Positions 1-9,346 of a DNA stretch of 64,000 bases are shown here, piece after piece (position 1 is the first letter of the stretch; the number at the start of each line of letters is the position of its first letter). The position numbers and the translations under genes are program-made. The stretch is from CAVVFX01 sp963777595 (GTDB lineage Bacteria > Acidobacteriota > Terriglobia > Bryobacterales > Bryobacteraceae). The stretch spans positions 1 through 64,000 of the forward strand of contig CAVZRE010000023.1 in assembly GCA_963777595.1 (NCBI GenBank), read 5' to 3'. The notes below the pieces were generated by a model. It was not told the DNA's origin. It made no database searches and was given only the letters and a program-made list of their open reading frames with translations.

Positions 1-33
1 CTAGAGCCGAGCAGCTGTAAGTGCTTTAGAATG

Positions 34-109
34 TGGTGGCCAGGGACGGAATTGAACCGCCGACGCCAGCCTTTTCAGGGCTGCGCTCTACCAACTGAGC
101 TACCTGGCC
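34..109 (-). tRNA. tRNA-Phe (GAA)
   Basis: Read on the minus strand this is a complete 76-nt cloverleaf that ends in an encoded CCA. The acceptor arm GGCCAGG pairs with CCTGGCC. The D arm contains AGCTCAGTTGGTAGAGC and the T arm contains GGTTCAATTCC. The anticodon stem CAGCC/GGCTG closes the loop CTGAAAA, which gives anticodon GAA and phenylalanine. All of this is visible in the sequence. Confidence 0.96.
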
Positions 110-163
110 TTTGGTGAACTATTAGTTTACCAGAGTCTTATCTATCCCTATACCAATTTGGGC

Positions 164-1957
164 CTATACTAATTTGCGCTCTAACTCTGCCCAGCGGGCG
201 TACAAGGCATCGACAACCGCTTGAGATGCCTGCATTTCTTCATAGGCAATCCGCAACCGGGACGGGTCGCTGGTGACGGCGGGATCGTGCAGCATGGCCT
301 GTTTCTGTTCGGAAACCTGCTCCGCCTCGTGAATTCGCGCTTCCATGGTTTCGAACTCGCGGGCCTCTTTGTACGACAGCTTCTTTGGGGTGGGTGTACG
401 AGGTTCGGGCGGCCGCTCCTTCTTATCCGGGGCTGCTACGGCACGGCCTAAGTTTGATTCCCATTGCGCATAGTCAGCGAAGAATTCCGCGCCGCCCGTT
501 CCATCGAGAGCCAACAGTAATGTGGAGACTCGGTCCAACATAAACCGGTCGTGCGTCACCAGCACAATCGCCCCTTGAAACTCCAACAGGCTTTCTTCCA
601 GAATCTCAATCGTAGGAATATCGAGATCGTTGGTCGGCTCGTCCAGCAACAACAGGTCCGCCGGCTTAAGCATCAGACGCGCGATCAGGACACGGGCCTG
701 TTCGCCTCCAGATAGCCGTCCGACCGGCAACTCCAATTGATCTTGACGGAACAAGAACCGCTTCGCCCATGAGGTGACGTGGATCACGCGGTCCTGAAAG
801 ATCACCGAGTCGCCTGCCGGCGCGAGCGCTCTGCGTAACGTCAACTCAGGCTCGAGTTGTTCGCGGTTCTGGTCGAAATAGACGATGCGCAGGGCATCCG
901 CGAACTCGATCGATCCGGAATCCGGCTTCCCTTCCCCAGCCAGTATCTTGAGCAGCGAGGTCTTGCCGGAACCGTTCGCTCCGAGCAGTCCCAGCCGCAT
1001 CCCAGGGCCGAGAGCGAAGGACACCTCGCGAAACAGCGTGCGCTCTCCGAACCCCCGCGCGATGCCTTCGGCGGTAACGAGGCGCTTGGTGCGGCGCCCG
1101 GTACCGGAAAAGTCGATATCAGCAGTACCCACACGCGCACGATCCAGAGATTCGGCCAGCTTGACCTGAAGATCCCCGGCATCCGCGATACGCGCTTTGG
1201 ATTTGCTGGTGCGCGCTTTCGCGCCGCGACGGAGCCAAGCGATCTCACGGCGGACGAGATTGGCGAGCGCCTCGCGTTCTTTGGCCTGAGACGCCAGGTA
1301 GTCTTCCCGTTTCTCGAGGAAGTCGCTGTACTTACCGGAGGTGGTAAAAACGCCGTCCGGATAGATGCGATTGACTTCGGCGATACGGGTACAAACGTTC
1401 TCGAGGAAGTAGCGATCGTGACTGACGGTCACGCTGGCGCCGCGATTGGACAGCAGAATTCCTTCGAGCCAGCGGACGCCTTCGATGTCGAGGTGATTCG
1501 TCGGTTCGTCGAGAAGGAGTAAATCCGGCCGGCGGATCAGTTCCCTGGCAATCGAGAGCCGGCGACGCCAGCCGCCGGAGAGATGCGCGGTCAGTGCGTC
1601 GGGATCGGTGAATCCCGCGCGGCCCAGCATCACCGCGACGCGGCCTGCGCGCTCGGTCTCATCGTGTTCAAGGTCGAGAAGTGCGGTGTCCAGAACTGCG
1701 CCGACAGTCTTATCGGGCGGCAGATCAGAAGATTGACCCACATAAGCTGCCAGGACGGACTTTCGAACCGCGACCACGCCGCCGTCTGCCGCGTCGAGAC
1801 CGGCCAGGATACGAAGAAGCGTGGATTTGCCAGACCCATTAGGCCCGATTAAGCCCAGGCGCTCGCCCTCGAATACGCTGAGCGACAGATTGCGAAAGAC
1901 AGGAGTGGAAGAGTAGGACTTCTCAATCGCCTGGCAATTCAGTAGGACTGCCGCCAT
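164..1957 (-). CDS. uup: ABC-F family ATPase (Uup-like)
   Basis: This 597-aa soluble protein has two ABC ATPase domains and no membrane segment, the layout of ABC-F proteins that act on the ribosome or on DNA-related processes. The first domain has Walker A GPNGSGKST near residue 38, signature LSGGWRRR near 126 and DEPTNHLD near 150. The second has GANGSGKTS near 330, LSGGEQAR near 424 and DEPTNDLD near 447. A charged linker of about 80 residues joins them. The last 70-80 residues are rich in Glu, Lys and Ala and look like the coiled-coil C-terminal domain of Uup. The ATG at 1957 starts the protein directly before the first beta strand. It lies 2 bases after the FAH-family gene on the same strand, so the two are probably cotranscribed. 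Uup is preferred over EttA because of the C-terminal extension; the exact subfamily is inferred. Confidence 0.9.
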   Translation of the reverse strand: MAAVLLNCQAIEKSYSSTPVFRNLSLSVFEGERLGLIGPNGSGKSTLLRILAGLDAADGGVVAVRKSVLAAYVGQSSDLPPDKTVGAVLDTALLDLEHDETERAGRVAVMLGRAGFTDPDALTAHLSGGWRRRLSIARELIRRPDLLLLDEPTNHLDIEGVRWLEGILLSNRGASVTVSHDRYFLENVCTRIAEVNRIYPDGVFTTSGKYSDFLEKREDYLASQAKEREALANLVRREIAWLRRGAKARTSKSKARIADAGDLQVKLAESLDRARVGTADIDFSGTGRRTKRLVTAEGIARGFGERTLFREVSFALGPGMRLGLLGANGSGKTSLLKILAGEGKPDSGSIEFADALRIVYFDQNREQLEPELTLRRALAPAGDSVIFQDRVIHVTSWAKRFLFRQDQLELPVGRLSGGEQARVLIARLMLKPADLLLLDEPTNDLDIPTIEILEESLLEFQGAIVLVTHDRFMLDRVSTLLLALDGTGGAEFFADYAQWESNLGRAVAAPDKKERPPEPRTPTPKKLSYKEAREFETMEARIHEAEQVSEQKQAMLHDPAVTSDPSRLRIAYEEMQASQAVVDALYARWAELERKLV

Positions 1958-1959
1958 GC

Positions 1960-2802
1960 TTACACGAGTACCGTGCTGTTGGTCAGCGTCCCGATCTGCG
2001 GCGCGTGGATCGAAACCGTATCCCCAGGCGCCAGCGCCGCATCTTCCTTCACGATGATCCCGGTACCGGTAAGCAGGACCGAGCCGGCGGGGACGTTATT
2101 GGCGCGTAAGAGAAATTCGATGAGGTTCTCGATTTTACGATGCAGTCGCGAGGTGGACACGTCGCCTTGAAAGATCGTCTTGCCACCGCGTTCGATGGTG
2201 CAAGTGATCGTCAAGTTGTAGGGGTCCTTCAATTCATCGGCAGTGACGATCACCGGACCGAGGGCGCAGCAGCAGTTGTAGACCTTCGATTGTGGGAGAT
2301 ACAAGGCGTTTTCCCGCTCGATATCCCATGCCGAAACATCATTGGCCAGCGTATAGCCGAGGACTTTCCCGCCTTGCCCGAGGATGACCGCGAGTTCGGG
2401 CTCGGGCGCGGTGAAGTGGGAATCCGTTCGGATACCAACGCTCTTTCCAGGGCCGACGCAGACGCGCGCCGTGCCCTTAAAGAAAACTTCGGGGCGCGCT
2501 TCGCGATAAACGTAGGCGTACATGCCTTCGCGAGTGCCATGCTCGGCATCGCGAAAGGCGGCGCTGGTCTCATAGGTGCAGCCGCAAGCCCAAACCTCGG
2601 GCGGATGAATCGGGAGAATGGGCGGCGCGGGATCGGGTACACGGCTGGCCAGGTTATGGGCCAGTTCGTTAAGCGAAATCGATTCTGCTGATGCTCGCCG
2701 AATCAGGTCATAGAGGCTGTGCGCGGGAATCTGGTGGGCTCCGTCGGCCTCAAACACGGCGGCCACGATAGAGCCATTACTTCGGATTTGTCCTATTCGC
2801 AT
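1960..2802 (-). CDS. Fumarylacetoacetate hydrolase-fold protein (AraD1/GguC-like)
   Basis: This 280-aa protein belongs to the fumarylacetoacetase-fold superfamily, metal-dependent enzymes that cleave, hydrate or dehydrate 2-keto acids. The family metal site is visible as APEPELAVILG, with the ExE pair, around residue 140. The segment VWACGCTYETSAAF near residue 70 resembles sugar-acid members of the AraD1/GguC type. The aldehyde dehydrogenase gene ends 3 bases upstream on the same strand. An FAH-fold dehydratase beside an aldehyde dehydrogenase is the arrangement known from non-phosphorylative pentose and uronate routes, where 2-keto-3-deoxy-pentonate is dehydrated to 2-ketoglutarate semialdehyde and then oxidised. 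That substrate is inferred from context; the fold assignment is firm. Confidence 0.78.
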   Translation of the reverse strand: MRIGQIRSNGSIVAAVFEADGAHQIPAHSLYDLIRRASAESISLNELAHNLASRVPDPAPPILPIHPPEVWACGCTYETSAAFRDAEHGTREGMYAYVYREARPEVFFKGTARVCVGPGKSVGIRTDSHFTAPEPELAVILGQGGKVLGYTLANDVSAWDIERENALYLPQSKVYNCCCALGPVIVTADELKDPYNLTITCTIERGGKTIFQGDVSTSRLHRKIENLIEFLLRANNVPAGSVLLTGTGIIVKEDAALAPGDTVSIHAPQIGTLTNSTVLV

Positions 2803-2805
2803 GAG

Positions 2806-4244
2806 TCAGTACTTAAGGTAAATGGTTTTGTAGTCGCTGTAGAAATCGAGAGCCGCCGGACCTTGTTCCTTCGGGCCGAAACTGGAATCCTTTGTGCCTC
2901 CGAAGGGGAGTTGGTACTCGACGCCCGCGCTAGGGAGATTCACAGTCAGCAGACCGGCTTCGGAGCGATAGATGTAGTCGAAAGTTCGCGAAAGATTGGT
3001 CGTCTGAATGGACGACGATAGCCCGAAGGGAATGTTATTGGCGATGCGCATGGCATCTTCGAAATCCTTGGCGCGCATGATGGCGAGCACCGGACCGAAG
3101 ATCTCTTCTTTCGCAATAGTCATCGACTCGGTGACGTCGCTGAACACGGTCGGCTCGACAAAGAAACCTTTGTCGCGGCCATGATCCGTCAGGCGATTGC
3201 CGCCGCAGACGAGCTTGCCGCCTTCCTCCTTGCCGATCGCAATGTACTTGAGAATGGTCTCGAGCGCGGCAGCATCAACGGCCGGCCCGATGTCGATTCC
3301 CGCCTGCATTCCGTCACCGACCTTCAGCTTCTTCGTTCGCTCGACCACGGCCGCAACGAACCGATCGTAGATGGCATCCTCAACGATGGCGCGGCTGGTG
3401 GCGGTGCACTTCTGTCCGGTAGAAAAGAACGAGGCGTTCACGACGTTCTCGACAGCGGAATTGAAGTCGCAATCCGCCAGCACGATGGTGGGATTCTTGC
3501 CGCCCATCTCGAGCTGGATGCGCAGCCGGCGCTTGGAAGCTTCGCCGTGCAGCCAGTTGCCGATATCGCAGGAGCCGGTAAAGGAGATCGCCTTGAGCGG
3601 GTTGGCTTGCACCAGCGCATTACCCAACTCGCCGCCGGAGCCTGCACGAAGTTGACGACGCCCTTCGGTGCGCCCGCATTGTGCAGCGCTTCGACGATTC
3701 GCCAGGAACTGAGCGGCGCGGCCGAGGCCGGCTTGACGACCAACGTGTTGCCGCAGATCAAAGCAGGAGCCATCTTCCACGCGGGAATCGCGCTCGGGAA
3801 ATTCCAGGGCGTGACCATGCCGATCACGCCGATGGCTTTGCGGATGGCGAAAGTGTGGACGCGATCGCGTTCGGAGGGCACCAGCATGCCATTGAGACGG
3901 GCGCCTTCGCCGGCGAAGTAGCGCAAGATGTTGATGGAGCGCCGCACTTCGCCTTTGGCTTCGGGGAAGGTTTTGCCTTCCTCGCGGGTCATCTCCTCGC
4001 CGAGCTGTTCGAACTGTTTGTCGAGCAGATCAGCGGCTTTGAAGAGAATAGCGCCGCGCGCGGGCGCGGGCATGGACGACCATGCTGGAAGAGCCGCGGC
4101 CGCCGCATCGGCAGCGCGTACGATATCGGCGGCTGAACCTTTCGTGTGCAGCCCGACCAGTTCTCCGGTGGCGGGGTTACGATTCTCGAAGGTCTTACCG
4201 CTTTCGACCCACTCACCGTTGATGTAATTCGCAAATGTAGGCAT
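2806..4244 (-). pseudogene. Aldehyde dehydrogenase (2-ketoglutarate semialdehyde type?), one frameshift
   Basis: Two overlapping reading frames together encode a full NAD(P)-dependent aldehyde dehydrogenase of about 479 aa, the usual family length. The N-terminal part (start ATG at 4244) holds the cofactor-binding region with GMVTPWNFPSAIPAWK and NTLVVKPAS. The C-terminal part holds SFTGSCDIG, the general base in EMGGKNP, the catalytic cysteine in STGQKCTATSR and KEEIFGPVLAI. The frame changes near 3640-3643: the first frame reads GVVNFVQA and the second continues with SGGELGNALV, so one base is missing. No other damage was seen, so a sequencing error is as likely as a real mutation. The neighbouring FAH-fold gene suggests oxidation of 2-ketoglutarate semialdehyde to 2-ketoglutarate; that substrate is inferred. 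Confidence 0.85.
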
Positions 4245-4257
4245 ATTCTGTTGAAGC

Positions 4258-4824
4258 TTAGAAAGTCACTTTAGGCGCGGTTTGCGCATTGACGTCGGTC
4301 TTGAAGTAAGCAGTTTCGCGACTGAACCCCGAGAGCGACGCGACGATATTGTTCGGAAAGAGCGACAGCGTAGTGTTGTATTTCTGGATCGCTTCATTGT
4401 ACCGCCGGCGCGCCTGGAGAATGCGATTCTCGGTACCCTCCAACTGGAACTGGAGGCTCTTGAAGTTTTCATTGGCCTTCAGATTCGGGTAGTTCTCGAC
4501 CACCACCAGCAGCCGCCCGAGCGCGCCATTCATCTGGTTGTATGCGTCGATCTTCTGCTGCGGCGATTGCGCGTTGAGCATGGCGGCGCGCGAATTGGCG
4601 ATGGTTTCCATGATGCCGGTCTCTTCTTTGGCGTAACCTTTGACGGTCGCGACCAAGTTAGGGATGAGGTCCGAACGGCGCTGCAGATCGGCGTCGATAT
4701 CGGACCAGGCGCGGTTGATCTCTTCCTTCTGGGTGGCGAGCTCGTTGCGGACTGCGACGAACTTCCCGCCGATGACGAGGCCCAGCGCCAACAAGATGAC
4801 CAACACGACAACCAGTACTTTCAC
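4258..4824 (-). CDS. LemA family protein
   Basis: This 188-aa protein matches the LemA family: one N-terminal membrane segment (residues 2-22, very rich in Val and Leu) followed by a long helical domain. The family signature is visible as NEINRAWSDID-type sequence (EINRAWSDID) and RRSDLIPNLVATVKGYA around residues 35-65, then ENYPNLKANENF near 112 and RRYNEAIQKYN near 140. The start is GTG at 4824, chosen because GAGGGG lies 6 bases upstream. LemA proteins are membrane-anchored with the helical bundle outside the cytoplasmic membrane; their biochemical role is not settled. It lies 13 bases before the aldehyde dehydrogenase gene on the same strand, with no obvious functional link. Confidence 0.93.
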   Translation of the reverse strand: MKVLVVVLVILLALGLVIGGKFVAVRNELATQKEEINRAWSDIDADLQRRSDLIPNLVATVKGYAKEETGIMETIANSRAAMLNAQSPQQKIDAYNQMNGALGRLLVVVENYPNLKANENFKSLQFQLEGTENRILQARRRYNEAIQKYNTTLSLFPNNIVASLSGFSRETAYFKTDVNAQTAPKVTF

Positions 4825-4963
4825 TCGAGTCCCCTCACTTCCTTCCGTCCTACCAATATAGACACGAAGCCGGGAGCGGTAGTTGCAGGATTGGGCAACG
4901 GTAGCGCTCCGCTAGGGTAGCGGCTCAATAAACCGCGGCTCGGCAGGTGGTTCGCAAACCGCA

Positions 4964-5668
4964 TCACAGACGGTCCACCGCTTCGATGACGGTGGATACC
5001 TGCAGCATATAATCAGCCAGCAGTTTTGCGAAATCGATGTCAGGGCCGGCGGCCTTACCGTCTCGCACGTCGAGCAGGCGATCGAAAGGCACTGCGCTGA
5101 ACTGGAAGAATGCCGCAGCCTTTGCGACCACTTCCCGCTTGGCGAGCGGCGCTTCGACGCCATGCAGGATCAGGGCGTGGCGAAATAGGACGCTAAAGGT
5201 GGAAACCGAGTCGGCGAGCAGGCGGCAGAGGAGTTGCCTGTCCGCGAGCACGACTGCGGCTTTGTGGCGCAAGCGCAGCAGTTTGGCACGGAGTTCATGT
5301 TCGACCTGGGCGCGGTAAAACGAATCGTCGATTTGCAGGTCCAAGACCAGGTCTTCGCCAAAGAGAAGGCGGTGCTGGTCGCGAAGGTCGTGAAATTCAA
5401 TGGCGAAACAGTCGGTGGAGGTCTCGAATTCGCGACGGGTGAGGAGCAGGGGGGCCGGATTGCCCTGCTCGCGCCACCAGCGGAAGACGGGGGCGGCGTG
5501 GGCCAGTTCGGCGGGAGTGATCTCGGTCAGGACGCAGAGAATATTGAGGTCGGAATAGCCTTTCTGCTGGTCACCTGCGGCCGCCGAACCGTAGAGGATT
5601 ACGGAAATGAGGTGATCGCCGAGAGCGGATTTGAGGCGATCGACGATCTGGTCCAGGGCGGTTGGCAT
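4964..5668 (-). CDS. Nucleotidyltransferase-fold protein with atypical active site
   Basis: This 234-aa protein begins like a minimal nucleotidyltransferase: ILYGSAAAGDQQKGYSDLNI around residues 24-43 fits the family pattern G-S followed by D-x-D. Here the pattern reads S-D-L-N-I, so the second acidic ligand is asparagine. The rest (residues 60-234) is helical with many Arg and Leu and resembles the helical partner domain of such proteins. The sequence LLTRREFETSTDCFAIEF follows near residue 75. The start is ATG at 5668. It stands alone after a long non-coding stretch. It may be an inactive or altered transferase, or use another ligand; substrate unknown. Confidence 0.7.
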   Translation of the reverse strand: MPTALDQIVDRLKSALGDHLISVILYGSAAAGDQQKGYSDLNILCVLTEITPAELAHAAPVFRWWREQGNPAPLLLTRREFETSTDCFAIEFHDLRDQHRLLFGEDLVLDLQIDDSFYRAQVEHELRAKLLRLRHKAAVVLADRQLLCRLLADSVSTFSVLFRHALILHGVEAPLAKREVVAKAAAFFQFSAVPFDRLLDVRDGKAAGPDIDFAKLLADYMLQVSTVIEAVDRL

Positions 5669-5782
5669 TTAGATGCGGACATTTGAGTTTACTAGAGAGC
5701 GTGGGGAGGGGAATGCGAATTGTCTGGTCTTTGTGCACGGTTGTGCAGAATCTGGCGTTTTCGTGCACAAAGGAGGGCGTGG

Positions 5783-5890
5783 AAAAAACGAACTCGGGCG
5801 GGTCGGTTTGACCCGTTTGACGGGTTTTGCCATAGCGCGGTTCGAGAGATAAATGTAAGAGAAAGTTGGATGGTAAAAAACGAACTCGGG
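5783..5890. repeat. 16-bp direct repeat pair
   Basis: The sequence AAAAAACGAACTCGGG occurs exactly at 5783-5798 and again at 5875-5890, 92 bases apart, in the gap between two minus-strand genes. A weaker echo, GGAACGAACCC, occurs at about 6003. No gene or known attachment site explains it. Confidence 0.75.
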
Positions 5891-6115
5891 TGTGCGAGCC
5901 GGGAAGGAAAATGGCCGCCGATGAACGCAGGCGAACACGGATAAGGCTTCGGCGGTGTAAGGACTTGGCGAGTTTTGTTGTGCTGCTTGCCGCGTTTTTT
6001 TCGGAACGAACCCAATTTATGTTTAGGTTCTCCTCGACTTCAGAATAGCTGGCTGTGGGTGTGAATGAGGGGCAGACGGGGATAGGTGGTTGGTTCTAAA
6101 GGGCGGATTTGGTCG

Positions 6116-6142
6116 CCTCCGCCGTCACTGCGACGGCGGAGG
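6116..6142 (-). terminator. Stem-loop after the GAF-ANTAR gene
   Basis: CCTCCGCCGTC (6116-6126) pairs perfectly with GACGGCGGAGG (6132-6142) around a 5-base loop, just downstream of the stop of the minus-strand regulator gene at 6156. There is no clear T run, so it is an imperfect candidate terminator or an mRNA-protecting hairpin. Confidence 0.45.
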
Positions 6143-6155
6143 GCGCCAGGAGGCG

Positions 6156-7511
6156 TTACATTAAGGGTTCGTCGTCGACTTCTTCTTTGTCGCGGCGCAA
6201 GGGCGGCATCAGGCGATTCCCTTCGCCAGTACCTTTTTTGTTCAAATCGTCTGCGAGGATGACGGCTTCCGCAAGATCCCTCATGGGGCGTCGCAGGCGA
6301 CGGCTTTCGTTGCGGAGCCGCAAATAGGCTTCCTCTTCGGTCAGGGAGTGCTTGTGCTGCAGGATGCCTTTGGCGCGCTCAATCAGCTTGCGAGCCTCGA
6401 GTGTCCGCTTCATCTCCAGAGTTTCGGACATGAGACGGGCATTTTCGATCGCGATCGCTGCTTGTCCGGCGACGGCTTTTACGAAGTCGATCTCGTCATC
6501 GGTGAAAGTCCGCTGTTCCGCGGTGTAGATGTTGACGGTTCCGATTACCTTATCTCGGGAGACCATGGGAGCCGAGAGCAACGAAGCAAGACCGTTCTTG
6601 CGCGCCAGTTCCGGATAGCGGTACTGCTTCTCCACCACCACGTTCGGCACAATCAGCGGCTTGCCTTCCCGCACCACCTGACCGATCAGTGAATCCTCGA
6701 TCTTCAGCGGCAACTTGTGAAGATAATCGGGAGATGAGCAGCGTGCGGCGCTGATCACGAGTTCGCGCTTTTCCTCGTCCACAAGCATGATCGAAACGAC
6801 GGGAGAATCCATGGTTTCGGCCACCATCTCAGAGATTGCCTGCAGGATGCGATCGAGGTAGTTCTCGGCGGAGATGGCTTTGGCGACCGCAGCCAGGGTT
6901 TCCATCCGCTTGACGGCGTTCTGGGAATGTTCGGCGAGGCGTGCTTTCGCGAGCGCGCCACCCATCTGTTCCCCGATGAAAGTCACGAGCGCGATCTCGT
7001 CGGCGCGGTGCGTGTGGGGTTCCCGATGATGAACGTTGATGACACCGATGAGTTCGCCCGAAGAGACAAGCGGTACCGATAAAAAAGCTTCGTAGGTATC
7101 TTCAGGGAGAGCCTGAAAGGCCTTAAAACGCGTGTCTTTGGAGGCGTGGTCGGCAAGAGCTACGACAGACTGATGAAGAGCGACCCATCCCGTTACACCT
7201 TCACCCATTTTGAGGCGCAGATTACCGACTTCGGCGTCGTGCGGCAATTGAGATGCCCGCAAGACGATTTCGTCTGCTGAGTGGTCAGCCAAATATACCA
7301 GGCAAGCGTCGCAACTGGTTACCTGCACAATCATGCCGACTAGTTCTTGCAACATCGATTCGAGTTCCTGGTTAGAACTGACGATGTTACTGATTCGATG
7401 CAGCAGCGCGATCTGCGCCACCGTAGATTCCGACACCATAGCCTGTGCGCTCATATTTTTTGTCCCTAGGTTTTCTTTTGACACTTCGAGTTGCCGTTTT
7501 TTCCAAGCCAC
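6156..7511 (-). CDS. GAF-GAF-ANTAR regulator
   Basis: This 451-aa cytoplasmic protein has two GAF domains (about residues 40-185 and 205-350) and a C-terminal ANTAR RNA-binding domain (about 385-435). The ANTAR part is recognisable from ARKLIERAKGILQHKHSL followed by EEAYLRLRNESRRLRRPM. ANTAR proteins bind paired hexaloop hairpins in leader RNA and prevent transcription termination; GAF domains sense small molecules or redox state. The GAF domain contains CDACLVYL, a possible sensing cysteine pair. The start was placed at GTG 7511 because GGAGG lies 8 bases upstream; an ATG at 7455 preceded by AGGGA is an alternative. A low-complexity acidic tail ends the protein. No target RNA hairpin pair was recognised nearby. 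Confidence 0.88.
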   Translation of the reverse strand: MAWKKRQLEVSKENLGTKNMSAQAMVSESTVAQIALLHRISNIVSSNQELESMLQELVGMIVQVTSCDACLVYLADHSADEIVLRASQLPHDAEVGNLRLKMGEGVTGWVALHQSVVALADHASKDTRFKAFQALPEDTYEAFLSVPLVSSGELIGVINVHHREPHTHRADEIALVTFIGEQMGGALAKARLAEHSQNAVKRMETLAAVAKAISAENYLDRILQAISEMVAETMDSPVVSIMLVDEEKRELVISAARCSSPDYLHKLPLKIEDSLIGQVVREGKPLIVPNVVVEKQYRYPELARKNGLASLLSAPMVSRDKVIGTVNIYTAEQRTFTDDEIDFVKAVAGQAAIAIENARLMSETLEMKRTLEARKLIERAKGILQHKHSLTEEEAYLRLRNESRRLRRPMRDLAEAVILADDLNKKGTGEGNRLMPPLRRDKEEVDDEPLM

Positions 7512-7625
7512 CGGAAGCGCCTCCGATTGGGCGTTCCCGCCTAATTTCAGTTTAGGGACGCCAGCGGCGGCTAGTCCAATTGAATTTTTCTATCAATCGT
7601 ATGCTAGGGTCAGTAACTTAGTAAG

Positions 7626-9053
7626 TCATCTATTTGTAACAGCTTCGCGAGTTTCAACTCCACCATTCGCGTGATGCATGGCGCGACCGATTCCGGTGTA
7701 GTCGAAGCCCGCTCTTCTCGCCTCTTCCGGAGAGAACGAGTTCCGCCCGTCGATCATCACAGCGTGCGACATGCGCTGGACGAGACCAACCAACGAAAGG
7801 TTGCGGAATTCGGGCCATTCAGTCACCAGGACCAAAGCGTCAGCTTTTTCGGCGACTGAGACAGCGTCTTCGCAATAGGTAATCCGCAGGCCAGGGTACT
7901 GCAATTTGCAGGCATCCATGGCAATGGGATCATAAGCCCGGACACGCACGCCCAGCTGCAGGAGGCGCTCGGCGATCTGGAGGCTCGGCGCGTCTCGCAG
8001 GTCGTCCGTATCCGGTTTGAATGCCAAGCCGAGCAGCCCGACGGTACGGCCTTTAAGGATAAACAGTTTCTCCTGCAATTTTTGGATAACCAATTGCCGC
8101 TGGAAGTGGTTGACTTCGAGAGATGCCTCCAACAATTTAGACTGACAGCCATACTCTTTGGCGGTGTGCAACAGCGAGCGTACATCTTTTCCAAAGCAAC
8201 TCCCGCCCCAGCCGATGCCGGCGTTTAAAAATGCGGTGCCGATCCGCGCATCGAGGCCGATTCCGGACATAACCTCAGTGACATCGGCGCCAACCCGTTC
8301 GCAAATGTTCGCCATCTCATTGGCAAACCCGATTTTCATGGCGAGGAACGCGTTCGAAGCGTACTTGATCATTTCCGCGCTGGTGAGAGTGGTGGTGACG
8401 AGGGGAGTGCGAGTCAATCGGGACGGGCGGTGCAGGAACGGCGGCGGAGTGAAGGTCTGTTCGACCAGGGGGCGATACAGTTCGCGCAGGATATCGAGCG
8501 TTCTCGCATCTTCGGCGCCGACCACAATACGATCCGCAAAGAGCGAGTCGGCAATCGCCGTGCCTTCGCGGAGGAACTCCGGATTGCTGGCGACGCCAAA
8601 CTCGACGGTGGCGTCCGCTCCGCGGGCCTCGTGCAGCCCCTCGCGAACGAGCGTTTCCACGAGGTTTCCAGAGCCTACGGGAACGGTGGACTTGTTCACT
8701 ACGACGTGATAGCGTTCAGAATCCATGGCCGCACCCACGTTTCTCGCGGCGATTTCAAGATAACTCAGGTCGGCTTCTCCCGACGGCTTGGAAGGCGTTC
8801 CGACGGCAATAAAAATGACGTCGCTGGGACCGACGGCGCGAGCAAGTTCGCAGGTGAATTCGAGGGTGCCGTGAAGTGCCGCCAAAGGCAAAAGTTCAGC
8901 GAGGAAAGGCTCGTAGATGGGGATATCGCCCTTTTGCAGCCGGCTGATCTTGGATTCGTCCAGATCGACGCAGGACACCTGATGGCCCAGGTACGCGAGA
9001 CAGACTCCCGTGACCGTCCCGACGTAACCCGTACCTATAACCGTTACTCTCAT
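7626..9053 (-). CDS. ugd: UDP-glucose 6-dehydrogenase
   Basis: This 475-aa protein oxidises UDP-glucose to UDP-glucuronate, a precursor for exopolysaccharide and envelope sugars. The N-terminal Rossmann fold opens with VTVIGTGYVGTVTGVCLAYLG. The catalytic cysteine sits in GIGWGGSCFGKD near residue 275, and FKPDTDDLRDAPS near residue 340 is the family's C-terminal substrate/NAD motif. ATG at 9053 follows AGGAG by 8 bases. Length and order fit the single-chain bacterial enzyme. A run of about 20 residues after the last domain has no obvious function. The next gene downstream is the GAF-ANTAR regulator, 114 bases away. Confidence 0.95.
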   Translation of the reverse strand: MRVTVIGTGYVGTVTGVCLAYLGHQVSCVDLDESKISRLQKGDIPIYEPFLAELLPLAALHGTLEFTCELARAVGPSDVIFIAVGTPSKPSGEADLSYLEIAARNVGAAMDSERYHVVVNKSTVPVGSGNLVETLVREGLHEARGADATVEFGVASNPEFLREGTAIADSLFADRIVVGAEDARTLDILRELYRPLVEQTFTPPPFLHRPSRLTRTPLVTTTLTSAEMIKYASNAFLAMKIGFANEMANICERVGADVTEVMSGIGLDARIGTAFLNAGIGWGGSCFGKDVRSLLHTAKEYGCQSKLLEASLEVNHFQRQLVIQKLQEKLFILKGRTVGLLGLAFKPDTDDLRDAPSLQIAERLLQLGVRVRAYDPIAMDACKLQYPGLRITYCEDAVSVAEKADALVLVTEWPEFRNLSLVGLVQRMSHAVMIDGRNSFSPEEARRAGFDYTGIGRAMHHANGGVETREAVTNR

Positions 9054-9346
9054 CCTTCGAGCTCCTTAAAGAAAGTGTACCTGAGACGTGCGGGCTATTG
9101 GACACTAAAAAGTCTTGGACGACACACGAGGCTGAGAGCAACCTCGCAGACCACAAAGAACGACGGTCCGCGCCACGCGAAATGAGCAACCGAGCTGCGC
9201 AAACTGAGCGACTGCGCCACGGGGGCCGAGCGGCTGCCGAAACTCCGGAGCACGGAGTTGCATCTAGTTTAACAGACCTAAAACGCTTTCCCAGTTCCTG
9301 GACTTGCTCGTTTTCAAAACCACGGCTATACTGGCTTTTTCGTCGG

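Larger units (their letters stand above)
5669..6155. other. Non-coding stretch with direct repeats and a half-palindrome
   Basis: No convincing gene lies in this 487-base stretch. It contains a 16-base direct repeat AAAAAACGAACTCGGG at 5783-5798 and 5875-5890. A small hairpin ACCCG/CGGGT lies at 5811-5825. A motif running through GATGAACGCAGGCGAACACGG to 5944 resembles one arm of the large inverted repeat at 13694-13792. The open frames here are very basic and change character often, so they were not taken as genes. Confidence 0.6.

Noticed and set aside
857..1522. 221-aa plus-strand frame within the ABC-F gene
   Set aside because: It is the antisense shadow of a well-supported ABC-F gene with clear motifs on the minus strand.
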